The notes under the pieces were generated by a model. That model was not told the origin of the DNA. It made no database searches and saw nothing but the letters and a program-made list of their open reading frames with translations. A program made the position numbers and the translations under genes. Shown here piece by piece: positions 33,509-46,200 of a stretch of 64,000 bases of DNA. Within the stretch, counting starts at the first letter, position 1; every line of letters starts with the position of its first letter. The stretch spans positions 14,586,964 through 14,650,963 of the forward strand of contig JAKSZU010000004.1 of NCBI GenBank assembly GCA_026018925.1, given 5' to 3'. Origin of the DNA: Tupaia tana. Its lineage: Eukaryota > Chordata > Mammalia > Scandentia > Tupaiidae.

Positions 33509-35385
33509 CCACAAGCATGTTCTAATGGGGTTTCGAAGCAAGAAGAGCTGAGGGTCAGCCAGTGGCCCTGTGTCTCCACACGCCAAACATGTGGTATGTG
33601 CTGTGACCCAGGCTGGCTGAGACTAGGGATGGACTGCAACATGAAAACCTGTTGAGGGTCTTCATGAATCTTTCTTTTCACAGAAGAAATAAAGTTAAAA
33701 AAAAGAAATAAAAAAATCTGGATTCAGGGAACCAGCAGTTAGCGTAATGGCTATGTCGCTGGACTCTCCGTAGTCGACCGCGGTTCGCGTCCCGGACCCA
33801 GTGGCTTAAAACTCATGCCGGGCGCGTGTGCGTGCATGCCCAAGATCCCGAGAGGAGAATGGAGGAGAAGGAACTGTGGCGTGACCATCCCCCCTGGGGG
33901 GTGATTTCTCGCTTTCTGTCTCTATGTCTCTCTCTGTCTGTCTGGCGAGTGCACGCGCCCTATAGCGAAAAACCTCTCCAAAAAAAAAAAAAAAAAAAAA
34001 TCTGGATTCAAATCCTGGGAGAGAACTTTGGCAAATTATATTTCCTCTTTAAACTTTAATGTTCCCATAAGATTATAGTGTTATTGTATGTGTTAATATT
34101 TATGCCAAGCATACTACCTGGCAGGTCGTAAGCATGCAGTATCTATTCAGAGACTAAGTGATACCCAGTGCTGTAGGGAGAGATCATCTCCAGTTGAGGA
34201 GGTAACAGGAAGGCCTCTTGGTGTTTGATATAATCTTAGAGGAAAGGTCTTAAAAAATATTTAACATCTGACAGGAAGAAACAAATTAGCAATTCCAGAT
34301 GGAGAGTACAACCCAAGCAAAGGGACCATTGAGGGGGAGCTGGGGTGTGTTTTGAGATGTCCCGTTCCCCAATGAAGAGGAACTGACGTCACTTGAAGGG
34401 AAAAGAGAGGCGCCGAGGCTGGTGAAAGAGCTCAGGTGCCGGCCTGAAGGGTGTGGACATCGTGCAACAGGCAGCTGTAGGGTTTTGAGTGGGGAAGTGT
34501 TATGCTTCAGAAAAGTAATCTGCTTGTAATGCCTAGTAGGGCTGATCTTATAGGCATTGGACTTGAAGTGGTTAAAACACACAGAAGGAGTCAGACTTAG
34601 GTCTGTCACTTATTGGCTGAGTGACTTGAGATGAATTGCTGGATCTAGCAAAACTTGTGTTTCTTCATTGAGAAAATAACCCATTATTCATGGCCACCAA
34701 AAGGCTGAAACAACAGCTTGCATAAATCACTGTGCACCACGCTTGGCACTTGGTACCACGCCAATGACGGTGGCTTCTACACTATAATTAGGAGTTGGTT
34801 CAGAGACTTCTTTGTTATTGAAGACAAAGGTAGTGAGGGCACTGAGTAGCAGGGAAGGAGGTGGAAAATTCCCTTGTGAGGTTAAGCCTATGAGACTTTC
34901 CCAGAGCAGACGTGGGAGGTCAGAGGTAAAGAGCTCACAGAGGTGACCCCAGGCTTTGAGGCTGCATGCCTGGGAGAAGGAGCCAGAGATAGAAAATTAG
35001 GGGACTGAGAGCAAGGTGGGTGGGGCCCAAGGGCAAGAAGGCAGAGCGTTATGAGTTTACTTCGCCCATAAAGCAGTTCACTCTGTTGTTTATTTGTTCA
35101 TTCATTTAACAGACAGGCATTGAATGTTCACTGTGTGCCAGGCTCTCCAGTAGGTGCTGGGGTACAGTGGGAAGTCCTTAGAACTAACCCGCAAGGAGAC
35201 AAGCACAGACAGGCAGGTGGATCAACACAGTGAAGAAAATAAAACCACAAAGAGGGCAGGGACCCAGAGCAGGTTCTGCTCTAGAGAGAGTGACTGGGAG
35301 AGGCCTCACCGAGAAAGTTGATATTTAGGCAAAGACCATAATGAAGTGAAGCAGTTGAAAATGTGGTTTTGGACTTAAAATAATT

Positions 35386-35420
<35 letters not shown>

Positions 35421-38400
35421 TACTGCTTAGCATGGGCCTGGCACATAGTTGGTTTTTGGGTTTTTTTTTTGGTGGGCGGGGGGGTAAGATTGGAGATATT
35501 TTTGCTATAGGGCACATGTACTTGCCAGAAAGACAGAGAGAGAGAGACAGAAAGCGAGAAATCACGCCCCCCAGGGCGGGTGGGGGATGGCCATGCTGAA
35601 GTCCCTTCTCCATTCTCCTCTTGGGATCTTGGGCACAAATGCACACAAACTCAGTGTGAGTTTTAAGCCACTGGGTCCAGGACTCAAACCGTGGTCAACT
35701 ACATGGGAGTCTAGTGACATAACCATTATGCCATCTGCTGGTCCCCACAGTTGATATTTTATTTCTGCTAACTTAAACATTTATTATTGTAATTGTTTTT
35801 ACTATCATTATTTTCATTGGTGGCAAACAATTAGGTAAATCATATTAGGTAAATTCACTGAGAGAATACACCGAGAAAAAGAGGACTGAAAACGAGACTT
35901 AGCATTTCTTTTTTTTTTCTTTTTTTTTTTTTGGAGAGGTTTTTGCTATAGGGCACGTGTGCTCACCAGAAAGACAGAGACAGAGAGACAGAAAGTGAGA
36001 AATCACCCCCCAGGGGGCATGGCCACACTGCAGTCCCTTCTCCTCCATTCTCCTCTTGGGATCCTGGGCACACATGCACACGTGCCCAGCGTGAGTTTAA
36101 GCCACCAGGTCCGGGACTCGAACCGCAGTTGACTACATGGGAGTCCAGCGACATAGCTAGCCATTACGCTAACTGCTGGTCCCGAGACTTAGCATTTTTT
36201 AATTCAGAGACTGAGAAAGGACACTGAATAGTGACCCTTCACTCACTCACTCAACAGTGTCTATGACTCCGTGCTTGGTATTTGAGACAAATGAGACAGA
36301 CGCAGGTCCTTCCCTCCAGGAACTTGCTGTCTCTGAAAAACAGCCAGGGACAGCCATTCAGTTGTTGGGTGCCTACTTCATGCCAGGCACTGTTCTAAGT
36401 AGTGGTGCACAGCAGTGGGACAAAAATGGACAAGGTCCTCTGTCTTAGGGCCCCCCTCCTGCTCTGGGCAGTGTGATGAATGCAACAACAGAGGAACTCC
36501 CAGGTGCTATGGGCACATTTAGGGAACTTCAGCCCCCACCCAGCTCAGGGCAGCTCAGGGAAGGCTTCAGAGCCTGCACCGTCCCAGCCATGTGAAGAAG
36601 GCTGGAGTGTATGGGAAGGCAGAAGTCCAAGAAGAGGGAGTGAAGCACAAGGGCCCAGACTCCCAGACCCCAGGGAGGCTGCTCTCCCTGATGCAGGCTC
36701 TAGAAAAAAGTTCAGAAGACAAGGACTGAGCAGGGCCTTTGACTTTAGTATAAGGAAATTTCCCATCTTTGTGAAAACACTTTCAGTAAATGATGTAGTG
36801 GAAGCCAAATTCTGAGGAGTTGAGAACTGAGTGCAGGGTAAGGAAGAGGGATGGTGTGTGCGGGCCAGCCCTCCCTTAAGTTTGACTGGCAGTAGAAGAA
36901 GACATCTAGTTGTATCATGTCTACCCAGGAAATACAGGCCCTTTCGGAGACTACTGGCAGGAGCTGTGCCCTCTTCTCTGCCCTGTCACCCACCCAGCAT
37001 GGTAGAAGAGTTACCACATGCCCTCTAGGGCCCTGAAAGGCACGCTGGTATACTCAGTGCCAGGTCAGCACATGCGCCAGGCTTCTCACAGGTGGGCAAG
37101 GGCAGGATTAAGACTCACACTCATTTTAAGGGGAGACCTAAAATTTGGTTTTAAAAGTTGACAGTTTTCACATGTGTTGCTGTCTTCTTTAGCCACGAAC
37201 CTCTTACAGAGCCCAGGAATTCTGTAAGCTAACACTATATCAGAGAGTACTCTGAAAGCCTAGGACACACTGACAACCAGGGGACACTTCAGATAACTCT
37301 TTCGCATCTTGGACAGATCCCTATGGACCCCCAGAGCAATGACCCGAGCCAGTCTAACAAACAGGACGTTCTCTGCATGTGCTTCAGCCCCTCGGAGGAA
37401 ACCCTGATTGCCAGCACCAGTAAGAACCAACTGTACAGCATCACCATGTCCCTGACAGAGATCAGCAAGGTGAGTCTTCCCCAGAAACCCTGCTCCCAGA
37501 CCAGGGTCCTCCTGCCTGCTGTGGGGAGTGGCTGGTCACCATGTGAGCGAACTTTAGTCACTATAAACTGAGTATGGGCTCATTCACCCCCTTTGTAAGA
37601 GAACTAAAGAAACTGGGATTTTAGGTGTCCAGGGAGAGCTCGCTGGTACTCTCGGTGGGATCGTCATTGCAGCGGCCTCTTTGGAGGGCACGTTGACATT
37701 GTTGATCTGATTAAAATCCTGCATAGCCTTTTTGTACCAAAAGGGAATGCTAATTGTGCTTCAAGGAATTTAACCTACTTTATATGAAATACCTGCACAT
37801 GTGCAGAAATGTGCTGTATGTATAAAAAATGTTTATTACCTACTTTATACCTGCACATTTTTTGTTTTAGAATAACACAGAAATCTGGTTTACATACCTT
37901 GCAGACATTGCAACAGAAAAGCACTATTAAAGATCATGCTGTACTTACGATGAGGTTCACTTTATCAGTAGGAGACCACCACTTTAAATGTGTATGCACC
38001 TGGGGCTAGCAGGTGGCGTAGTGGTCAGGGTGCTGAACTCCCACACGGTTGACCATGGTTTGAGTCCCAGACTCGGCAGCTTGAAACTCAACTGTGGGCA
38101 CATGTGTGTGTGTGTGCCCAAAATCCGGTGAGGAGAATGGAGTAGGAGGAATTGTGGCTTAGCCATCCCCCTTGGTAATGATGTCTTGCTTTCTGTCTCT
38201 CTGGCAAGCACATGTGCCCTATAGCAAAAATCTAAAAAAAACATAAATAAAGTGTATGCACCTAACAGCATGGCTTCAAAATACAAAAGCAAAATCTGAT
38301 AGAACAATGAGGAAAACAGGGAACCATTATAGATTGTAACATGTCTTTCTCTGTAATGGTGCTTACTAGCAGCTTTTTTGAGTTATAATTCACATATGAT

Positions 38401-40210
38401 TGACTCATTTGTAGTATACAATTCAAGATTTTTTTACATATTCACAAAGTTGTGCACCTTTATCACAATCAATTTTAGAACACTTTTATTAGCTTAAAAA
38501 AAAAAAGTACATGCCTTCCCATCTGCCCTCCCATCCATCACCTCTCCCCTCCCCTGCTCCAGGCGACCACCAGTCTACTTTACGTCTCTATAAAGTTGCC
38601 TGTTCTGGACGTTTCATATAAGTGAACTCGTTTAGTATGTTGGCTTTTATGACTGTCTTCTTCACCTTAGCATAATATTTTCAAGATCCATCCATGTTGT
38701 AACAGTAACATGTATCAGTATTTCATTCCTTTCATACAACCAAATAATACTCTATCGTGGGACCAGCAGGTGGCATAATGGTTACGTCACTGGATTCCCA
38801 TGTAGTTGACCATGGTTCAAGTCCCAGACCTGGCAGATTAAAACTCACACTGGGTGTGTGTGCATGCGTGTGTGTGTGTGTGTGCCCAAAATCCCAAAAG
38901 GAGAATAGAGGAGAACGGATTGCATTGGGGCCATCCCCCATGGGGCGTGATTTCTTGCTTTCTCTCTCTCTCTCCAGCAACTGCATGTACCCTATAGCAA
39001 AAATCTTTCTAAAAAATAATAATAAATACTCCATCATATGGCTCAACTACATTTTGTTTATCTGTTTGTTAGATATTTGTTTTTCACCTTTTGGCTTTTA
39101 GGACTACTGCTGCTATGAGTATTCCTGTAGTAGCTTTTGTATGGACGTATGTTCTCATTTCTCTTCCTAGATGTGGAATTGCTAGTCATATGGTAATTCC
39201 TTGTTTAGCTATTTGAAGAAACCACCAGACTGTTTTCCAAAATGGCTGTACCATTTTATATTTCTATGCACAGTTTCTTTCTTCTTTCTTCTCTCTGTTC
39301 TTCAGATTGTATCATCTCTATTGATCTATCAAATTGACAAGTTTTTCTGCCAGTTCATAGGGTGTGTGTGCTTGCCAGAGAGAGAGAGAGGGTAAATGAG
39401 AAAACACCCCCCAGGGGGATGGGTATGCCTCAATTTCATCTGCCCCCAGGCAATGATTTCTCACTTTCACCCCCCCAAAAAAGGAGAGGAAGAACATGTA
39501 CACATATGCTCACCTTAGTGTTTTAGCGATGAAGAGCTAAAGGCAATCTAAGTGTCCATCCCTAGTGGTAGAGAAGTAGCTGAGTGCACAGAGTAGAAAA
39601 CTAAACACGGGAGCAATAAATTATCCCTGCTGCAGCACGGGTGATTCCGTACAGATACGACGTTGACAGGAAAGAGTTAAAATACAGAATGAGAGTGGGA
39701 CCAGCAGGTGGCATGGTGGTTAAGGTGCTGGACACTCCCACATGGCCGACCATGGTGGCTCACTTTCTCACTTTCCCTCTCTCTCTCTGTGTCTAACTCT
39801 GGTCAAATAAAAAAAATAAATAAATGAATGGATAAATAATTAAAAAAAATACAAAATGAAAGTTGAAGCACAATGCCATTTGTAGAAATATAAAGCATAT
39901 ATGTTTATATTACAGGACATAAATGAAACCCATTAGTTGGTGCCTATGATAAGGGAGGAACAGGAGTAAAAATTGAAAAATGAACAAAATAAACATAAAA
40001 TACAATTGGCCCAACATGATTTTATGTTATTTTGCATCTCTGTTCCTGAGATAAAATAAATATAGCAGAGATTAAAAAGCCTGGTAGAGTTACCAGCCTG
40101 TGAAATGCCTTTGGAGGGGCCAGCAGGTGGCATAGTGGTTGGGGTGTTGGACTCCCACATAGCCAACCGTGATTTAAGTCCTGGACCTGGCAGCTTGCTT
40201 TCTCATTCTC

Positions 40211-40264
<54 letters not shown>

Positions 40265-43200
40265 AATTGAAGAATAACAATAAATAAATAAAATGAAATA
40301 AATAAATCTTTTTTTTTTTCAAATGTCCCTTGGAGGTTTCAGGTCATGAACTCTAAGTCATGAATTCTAAGTAAAACCAATAAACTGTCTGATTCTCCAT
40401 CCTTACATGACGACCCAGGCAGAGGTCCAGGGAAGAGAGGGAAGAGAAAATTGCTTTGCTCTTAAAAAATCTAAGTGTATTTCAAAGCTAATAGGAATGC
40501 ATGATAGAGACAGTCAGGTTGAAGACATGGGAGAAAGAAGAGAGAACAGCCGGAGAGGGGTGGGAGTGATCTGTGCTGCCCCTCAACCCAGCACAGTACC
40601 TCTTTCTCTGAAGTAAGAGAAGGGTAGGATGGATGCAGATAAACTTATTAGTAGTGGAGAGCCAGAATTTGAGGGAATTCCCATCTCAGTCTTTGTCTTG
40701 GCTCATGAACAGACCTAAATTTGGATGCCCAACTATTGGGTTGTCAAAAAAGGTCAGGATGCATTTTTGCATAGAAAAGTACATCATGACTTTTATTTTT
40801 TTTATTTTCACATTATTTATTATTATTATTATTATTTGTATATACTTTCAATCATATTGTTTGGCTTACAATGAGACCATTTCGATATGTGAACATTTCT
40901 CCCCAGACCCATTGATCGAAATATCTTCAACAGATAACACCACACTTCCCCATCCCGTCAATGCTCTACCTCTGTATCCCTTCTCCAAATGTCTTTCATT
41001 AGGCCCCACTCCTCCACATACACCTCATCTGACATTCACACCCATCTCTTGTGTTTGTTCAACTGTTAGTCAATCAGTTTCAGACATAGAATGCAGACAA
41101 ACGGTATATGTTAAGTGGGGACATACAATGTCTCTCCTTCATAGCCTGGCTTGCCTCACTCAGCAGTACATCTTCCATATTCTTCCACTTTCTGTCAAAA
41201 GCCAGGGCTCTGTTGGTTTTTATGGCTGAGTAGTAGTCCATAGAGTATATGTGCCACAGTTTTTCAATCCATTCCTCCATACGGGGGCATTTGGGTTGGT
41301 TCCATGACTTAGCAATTGTGAATAGTGCCGCAATAAACATCGATGTGCAAGCACTTTTCCAATGATGAATTCTTCTGTCCTTTGGGTAGATACCAAGGAG
41401 TGGGATCCCTGGATCATATGGCAGATCTATCTGTAGATTTTTGAGGAATCTCCAAATTATTCTCCACAGTAGTTGGACCAATCTACATTCCCACCAGCAG
41501 TGTAAAAGTGTTCCCCTTTCACCACACCCCCGCCAACACTTATCATTTTTTTTTTTTTAATATTAGACATTCTGACTGGGGTTAGGTGGTACCTCATTGT
41601 TGTTTTTATCTGCATTTCCCTTACGATGAAGGAGGTTGAACATTTTTTCATATGCCTTTTGGCCATTCGTATGTCATCTTTAGAGAGTGTTTTTTTTCAT
41701 CTCCTTCTCCCATCTTTTAATAGGGTTGATCATCTTTTTTCCAAACACCTTTTTTAGTTCCTTGTGTATTCTGGTTATCAGTCCCTTATCTGATGCAAAA
41801 TTTACAAAAATATTTTCCCATTCTGAGGGCTGTTGATTCACACTAACTACTGTGTCTTTGGCCATGCAGAAACTTCTTAGTCTGATGTAATCCCATTTGT
41901 CTATTTTGGGGACAATCGACTCTGCTTTGAGGGTCTTCTTTAGGAAGTCTTTCCCTACACCAATGTCTCCCAGAGTTTCCCCAGTGTTTTCCAGGAGCAG
42001 CTTTATAGTTTGAGGTCTTAGATTTAGATCCTTGATCCACCTTGACTTGATTTTTGTCAAAGGAGAGAGGTAGGGGTTCAGATTCATCTTTCTGCAAGTG
42101 GAAGTCCAATTTTTCCAGCACCACTTGCTGAAGAGGCTTTCATTTTCCCACTGGATTGACTGGTACCCCTTGTCAAAGATCAGTTGACTGTATGTTTGGG
42201 CACTTATTTCTGGGGACTCTATTCTGTTCCATTGGTCCACGTGTCTGTTTCTGTGCCAGTACCATGCTGTCTTTATTACCACAGCTTTGTAATATATTTT
42301 TGGATCAGGGAGTGAGATGCCGCCCACTCCACTCTTCTTGTGTAGAATTGCTTTGGCAATACGGGGTCTTTTATGATTCCAGACAAATTTTATGATTGTC
42401 TTTTCTAGATCTGTGAAGAATGTGTCTGGCACTTTGATTGGCATTGCATATTTGGTAGATTAATTTGGGTAGAATTGCCATTTTGATTATATTAACTCTT
42501 CCAATCCATGAACATGGGATGTCCTTCCATTTTTTTGTGTCATTTTCAATTTCTTTTTTTAGCTTCTCATAGTTTTCCTTGTGGAGGTCTTTAACTTCTT
42601 TGGTTAGATTTATTCCTAAATATCTTATACTTTTAGTGGCTATGGTAAACGGAATAACTTTTTTCAGTTCTATCTCAGTCTGCCTGTTATTTATATATAG
42701 AAATGCTATCGATTTCTGTATACTGATTTTATATCCTGAAACTTTACTGTAATCATGTATTACTTCCAGTAATTTTTCCATGGAGACCATTGGGTCTTCT
42801 ATGTATACAATCATGTCATCTGCAAATAGAGAGAGTTTCACCTCTTCTTTTCCTATTCAAATGCCCTTTATTTTTTCCTCTTTTCTGATTGCGCTGGCGA
42901 GGACTTCCAATATTATATTGAAAAGGAGTGGAGAAAGTGGACATCTTTGTCTTGTTCCTGTGTTTAGTGGGAAAGCTTTCAGCTTTTCTCCATTCAGGAT
43001 GATGTTCGCTATGGGTTTTTCCTAGATGGCTTTTATTGTATTGAGAAATGGCCCTTCTATGCCGATTTTGCTAAGAGTCTTGATCATGAAGGGATGTTGT
43101 ATCTTATCAAATGCTTTTTCTGCATCAATTGATATGACCGTATGGTTTCTGTCTTTCTTCCTATGAATATGGTGTATTACATTTATGGTTTTGCGTATGT

Positions 43201-46200
43201 TGAACCAACCTTGCATTCCTGGAATAAAGCCTACCTGATCATGGTGTATGATCTTCTTTATAAGTTGTTGAATACAATTTGCTAGTATCTTGTTGAGAAT
43301 CTTTGAGTCTATGTTCATCAGAGATATTGGTCTATAGTTTTCCTTCCTTGTCCTGTCCTTATCTGTTTTAAGGATGAGGGTGACAGAGGCTTCATAAAAT
43401 GAATTAGAGAGAGATTCACCCTTTTGGATCTTTAGAAATAATTTGAGCAGAATGGGAGTTAACTCTTCTTTGAAAGTTTTGTAGAATTCAGAGGTGAATC
43501 CATCGGGGCCAGGGCTTTTCTTTGTTGGAAGGTTATTTATTACTGATTCAATCTCCTGGCTTGTTATGGGCCTATTCAGACTTTCTATTTCTTCCTGGCT
43601 CATTCTTGGTAGATTATATTTGTCCAGGAATTTGTCCATTTCATCCAGATTATCTTGTTTCTTAGCATATAGATGTTCAAAGTATCCTCTAATGATGTTT
43701 TGAATTTCTACTATGTCTGTTGTTATGTTACCAGCCTCATTGCAGATTTGATTCACCTGGTTCCTTTCTCTCTTCTTCTTAATAAGTCTCGCTAGTGGGG
43801 TATCAATTTTGCTTATCCTTTCAAAGAACCAGCTTTTACTTTCATTTATTTTCTGTATAGTACATTTATTTTCTATTTCATTTATTTCTGCTCAGATCTT
43901 TATTATTTCCTTTCTCCTGTAATTTTTTGGATTTTTTTGCTGTTCCTTTTCCAATTCTCTGAGGCTTGATGTTAGGTGATCCATTAGCCTTCTCTCTGTC
44001 TTCCTCTTATGTGCACTAATTGCTGTGAACTTCCCTCTTATGACTGCTTTGGTAGTGTCCCAAAGATTATGGAAACTCGTGTCTTCATTGTCATTGGCTT
44101 CCATGAATCTTTTGATTTCAGTCTTTATTTCTTCGGTAATAGTGGAGTCATTCAGGAGTAGGTTATTTAGTTTCCATGTTTTTAGGTATTTTTGAGGATT
44201 TCTCTTGAAATTAAACTCAAGTTTAATTCCATCATGGTCAGAGAAGATGCTGGAAATAGTTTCTATGCCTCTGAATCTGCAGAGGCTTGCTTTGTGTCCT
44301 ATGATGTGGTCAATCTTTGAGAAAGTTCCATGTCAGGGTGAGAAAAAACTATATCTTGTGGTTTTTGGGTGGAAAGTTCTATAGATGTCTGTTAAGTTCA
44401 ATTGATTTGGGACCAGCAGTTAGTGTAATGGCTATGTCGCTGGACTCCCACGTAGTCAACCGCGGTTCGAGTCCCGGACCTGGCGGCTTAAACTCACGCC
44501 GGGCGCATGTGCATGCGTGCCCAAGATCCCGAGAGGAGAATGGAGGAGAAGGGATTGCGGCGTGGCCATCCCCCCACGCGCCCTATAGCAAAAACCTCTC
44601 CAAAAAAAAAAGAAAAAAAAAATTCAATTGATTTATGGTATCATTTAGATCCTTGATCTCTTTACCTATTTTTTGCCTAGATGATCTGTCCAGAGGGGAT
44701 AATGCGGTGTTGAGATCTCCAACAATTAGTGTGTTGCAGTCTATCTCCCCTTTCAGATCTAACAGTCTTTCCTTCACATATTTGGGTGCTCCTGTGTTAG
44801 GAGCATAGATATTAATAAGCGTTATATCTTCTCGATCTATAGAGACTTTTACTACGATATAGTGCCCTTCTTTGTCTCTTCGAACGGTTTTTGTTTTAAA
44901 GCCTATTTTGTCAGAAATTAGTATCGCAACTCCAGCTCTTTTTTGGTTCCCAATTGCATGGAAAACCTTTTTCTAACCCTTCACTTTCAGTCTATGTATG
45001 TCTTTCTCCATGAGGTGGGTTTCCTGTAGGCAATAGATAGAGGGTTTCTGTTTTTTTATCCATTCAGCCAGTCTGTGTCTCTTGATTGGAGAATTTAAAC
45101 CATTAACATTCAATGTTATTATTGATGTTACAGGATCTGTACCGACATTTAAGTTAGCCATTGTCTTAGTTGCCTGTTATTTCTTTGTTTCTGGCTGTTG
45201 CTTCTTTAGTTTTCCTGGAACAGTACTTTCTTCAGGATTTCTTGAAGAGCTGGTCTGGTGTTGGCGAATTCTTTCAGGTTTTGTTTGTCTGAGAAGATTT
45301 TAATCTTTTTTTCCCAAATGAAGGATAATCTTGCAGGGTATAATAGTCTTGGCTGAAATTGTTTCTCTCTTAACACTTTCAGTATGTCTTCCCATTCTTT
45401 CCTTGCTTGCATTGTTTCTGATGAGAGGTCTGGTGTTAGTCTTATGGGATGGCCTTTGTAAGTTACTTCTCGTTTCTCTCTTGCCAGTTTTAGTATCATG
45501 TTTTTTTCTGTGGTGTTAGACAGCCTGGCTAAGATGTGCCTTGGGGAAGATCTTCTGGGGTTGATTCTATTTGGGGTCCTTTGTATTTCTTGGGTCCGGA
45601 TGGTTCGGTGCCTCTCTAGGGTTGGGAAATTTTCTTCCAGGATGTCATGGAATAGATTTTCCATTCCGCTATTAGTTTCTTCACCTTCTGGGATGCCAAT
45701 TATTCTGATGTTTGGGCGTCTAATAGAGTCTAATATTTCTCGTATATTATCCTCATGTTTTTTAGTTATTTTCTCAATCTTTTTGTTGTTTTTTTCTAGA
45801 TCAGAGGTTTTATCTTCTACATCAGAGATTCGATCTTCAGCATGGTCTAATCGGCTCTTAATACTTTCCAGAGGGTTTTTGATTTCTTGTATTATATACT
45901 TTATCTCTAATAGTTCCACCTGATTCTTTCTCAGAGTATCCATTTCTTCTTTCATATCCTGGAAGGACTTCCTAATTTCCTGCAGTTCGTTGTCTCTTTT
46001 CTTTTCCAATTCACAGAATTTGGTCACCATGAATGTTCGAAATTCTGTGTCTGTCATTTTGGTAACGTCCTCCATATTTACGAGACATGGAGGGGCGTTT
46101 TCCTTTGTTGGAGACATATTTCCTTGTTTATTCAGACCTGAGGCTCTTTTTCTACTTCTAGCCATTGGAAGATTAATTCCCTTTTAAAGACCTCTTGGGA

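Noticed and set aside
40208-40261. TC, GT and CA runs as CRISPR-like or regulatory arrays
   Set aside because: They are plain microsatellites, mostly grown from the TC-rich part of SINEs. There are no spacers or repeat units.
45331-45923. Plus-strand open frames opposite L1 ORF1 (62 and 141 aa)
   Set aside because: They are antisense to the L1 and have no independent support.
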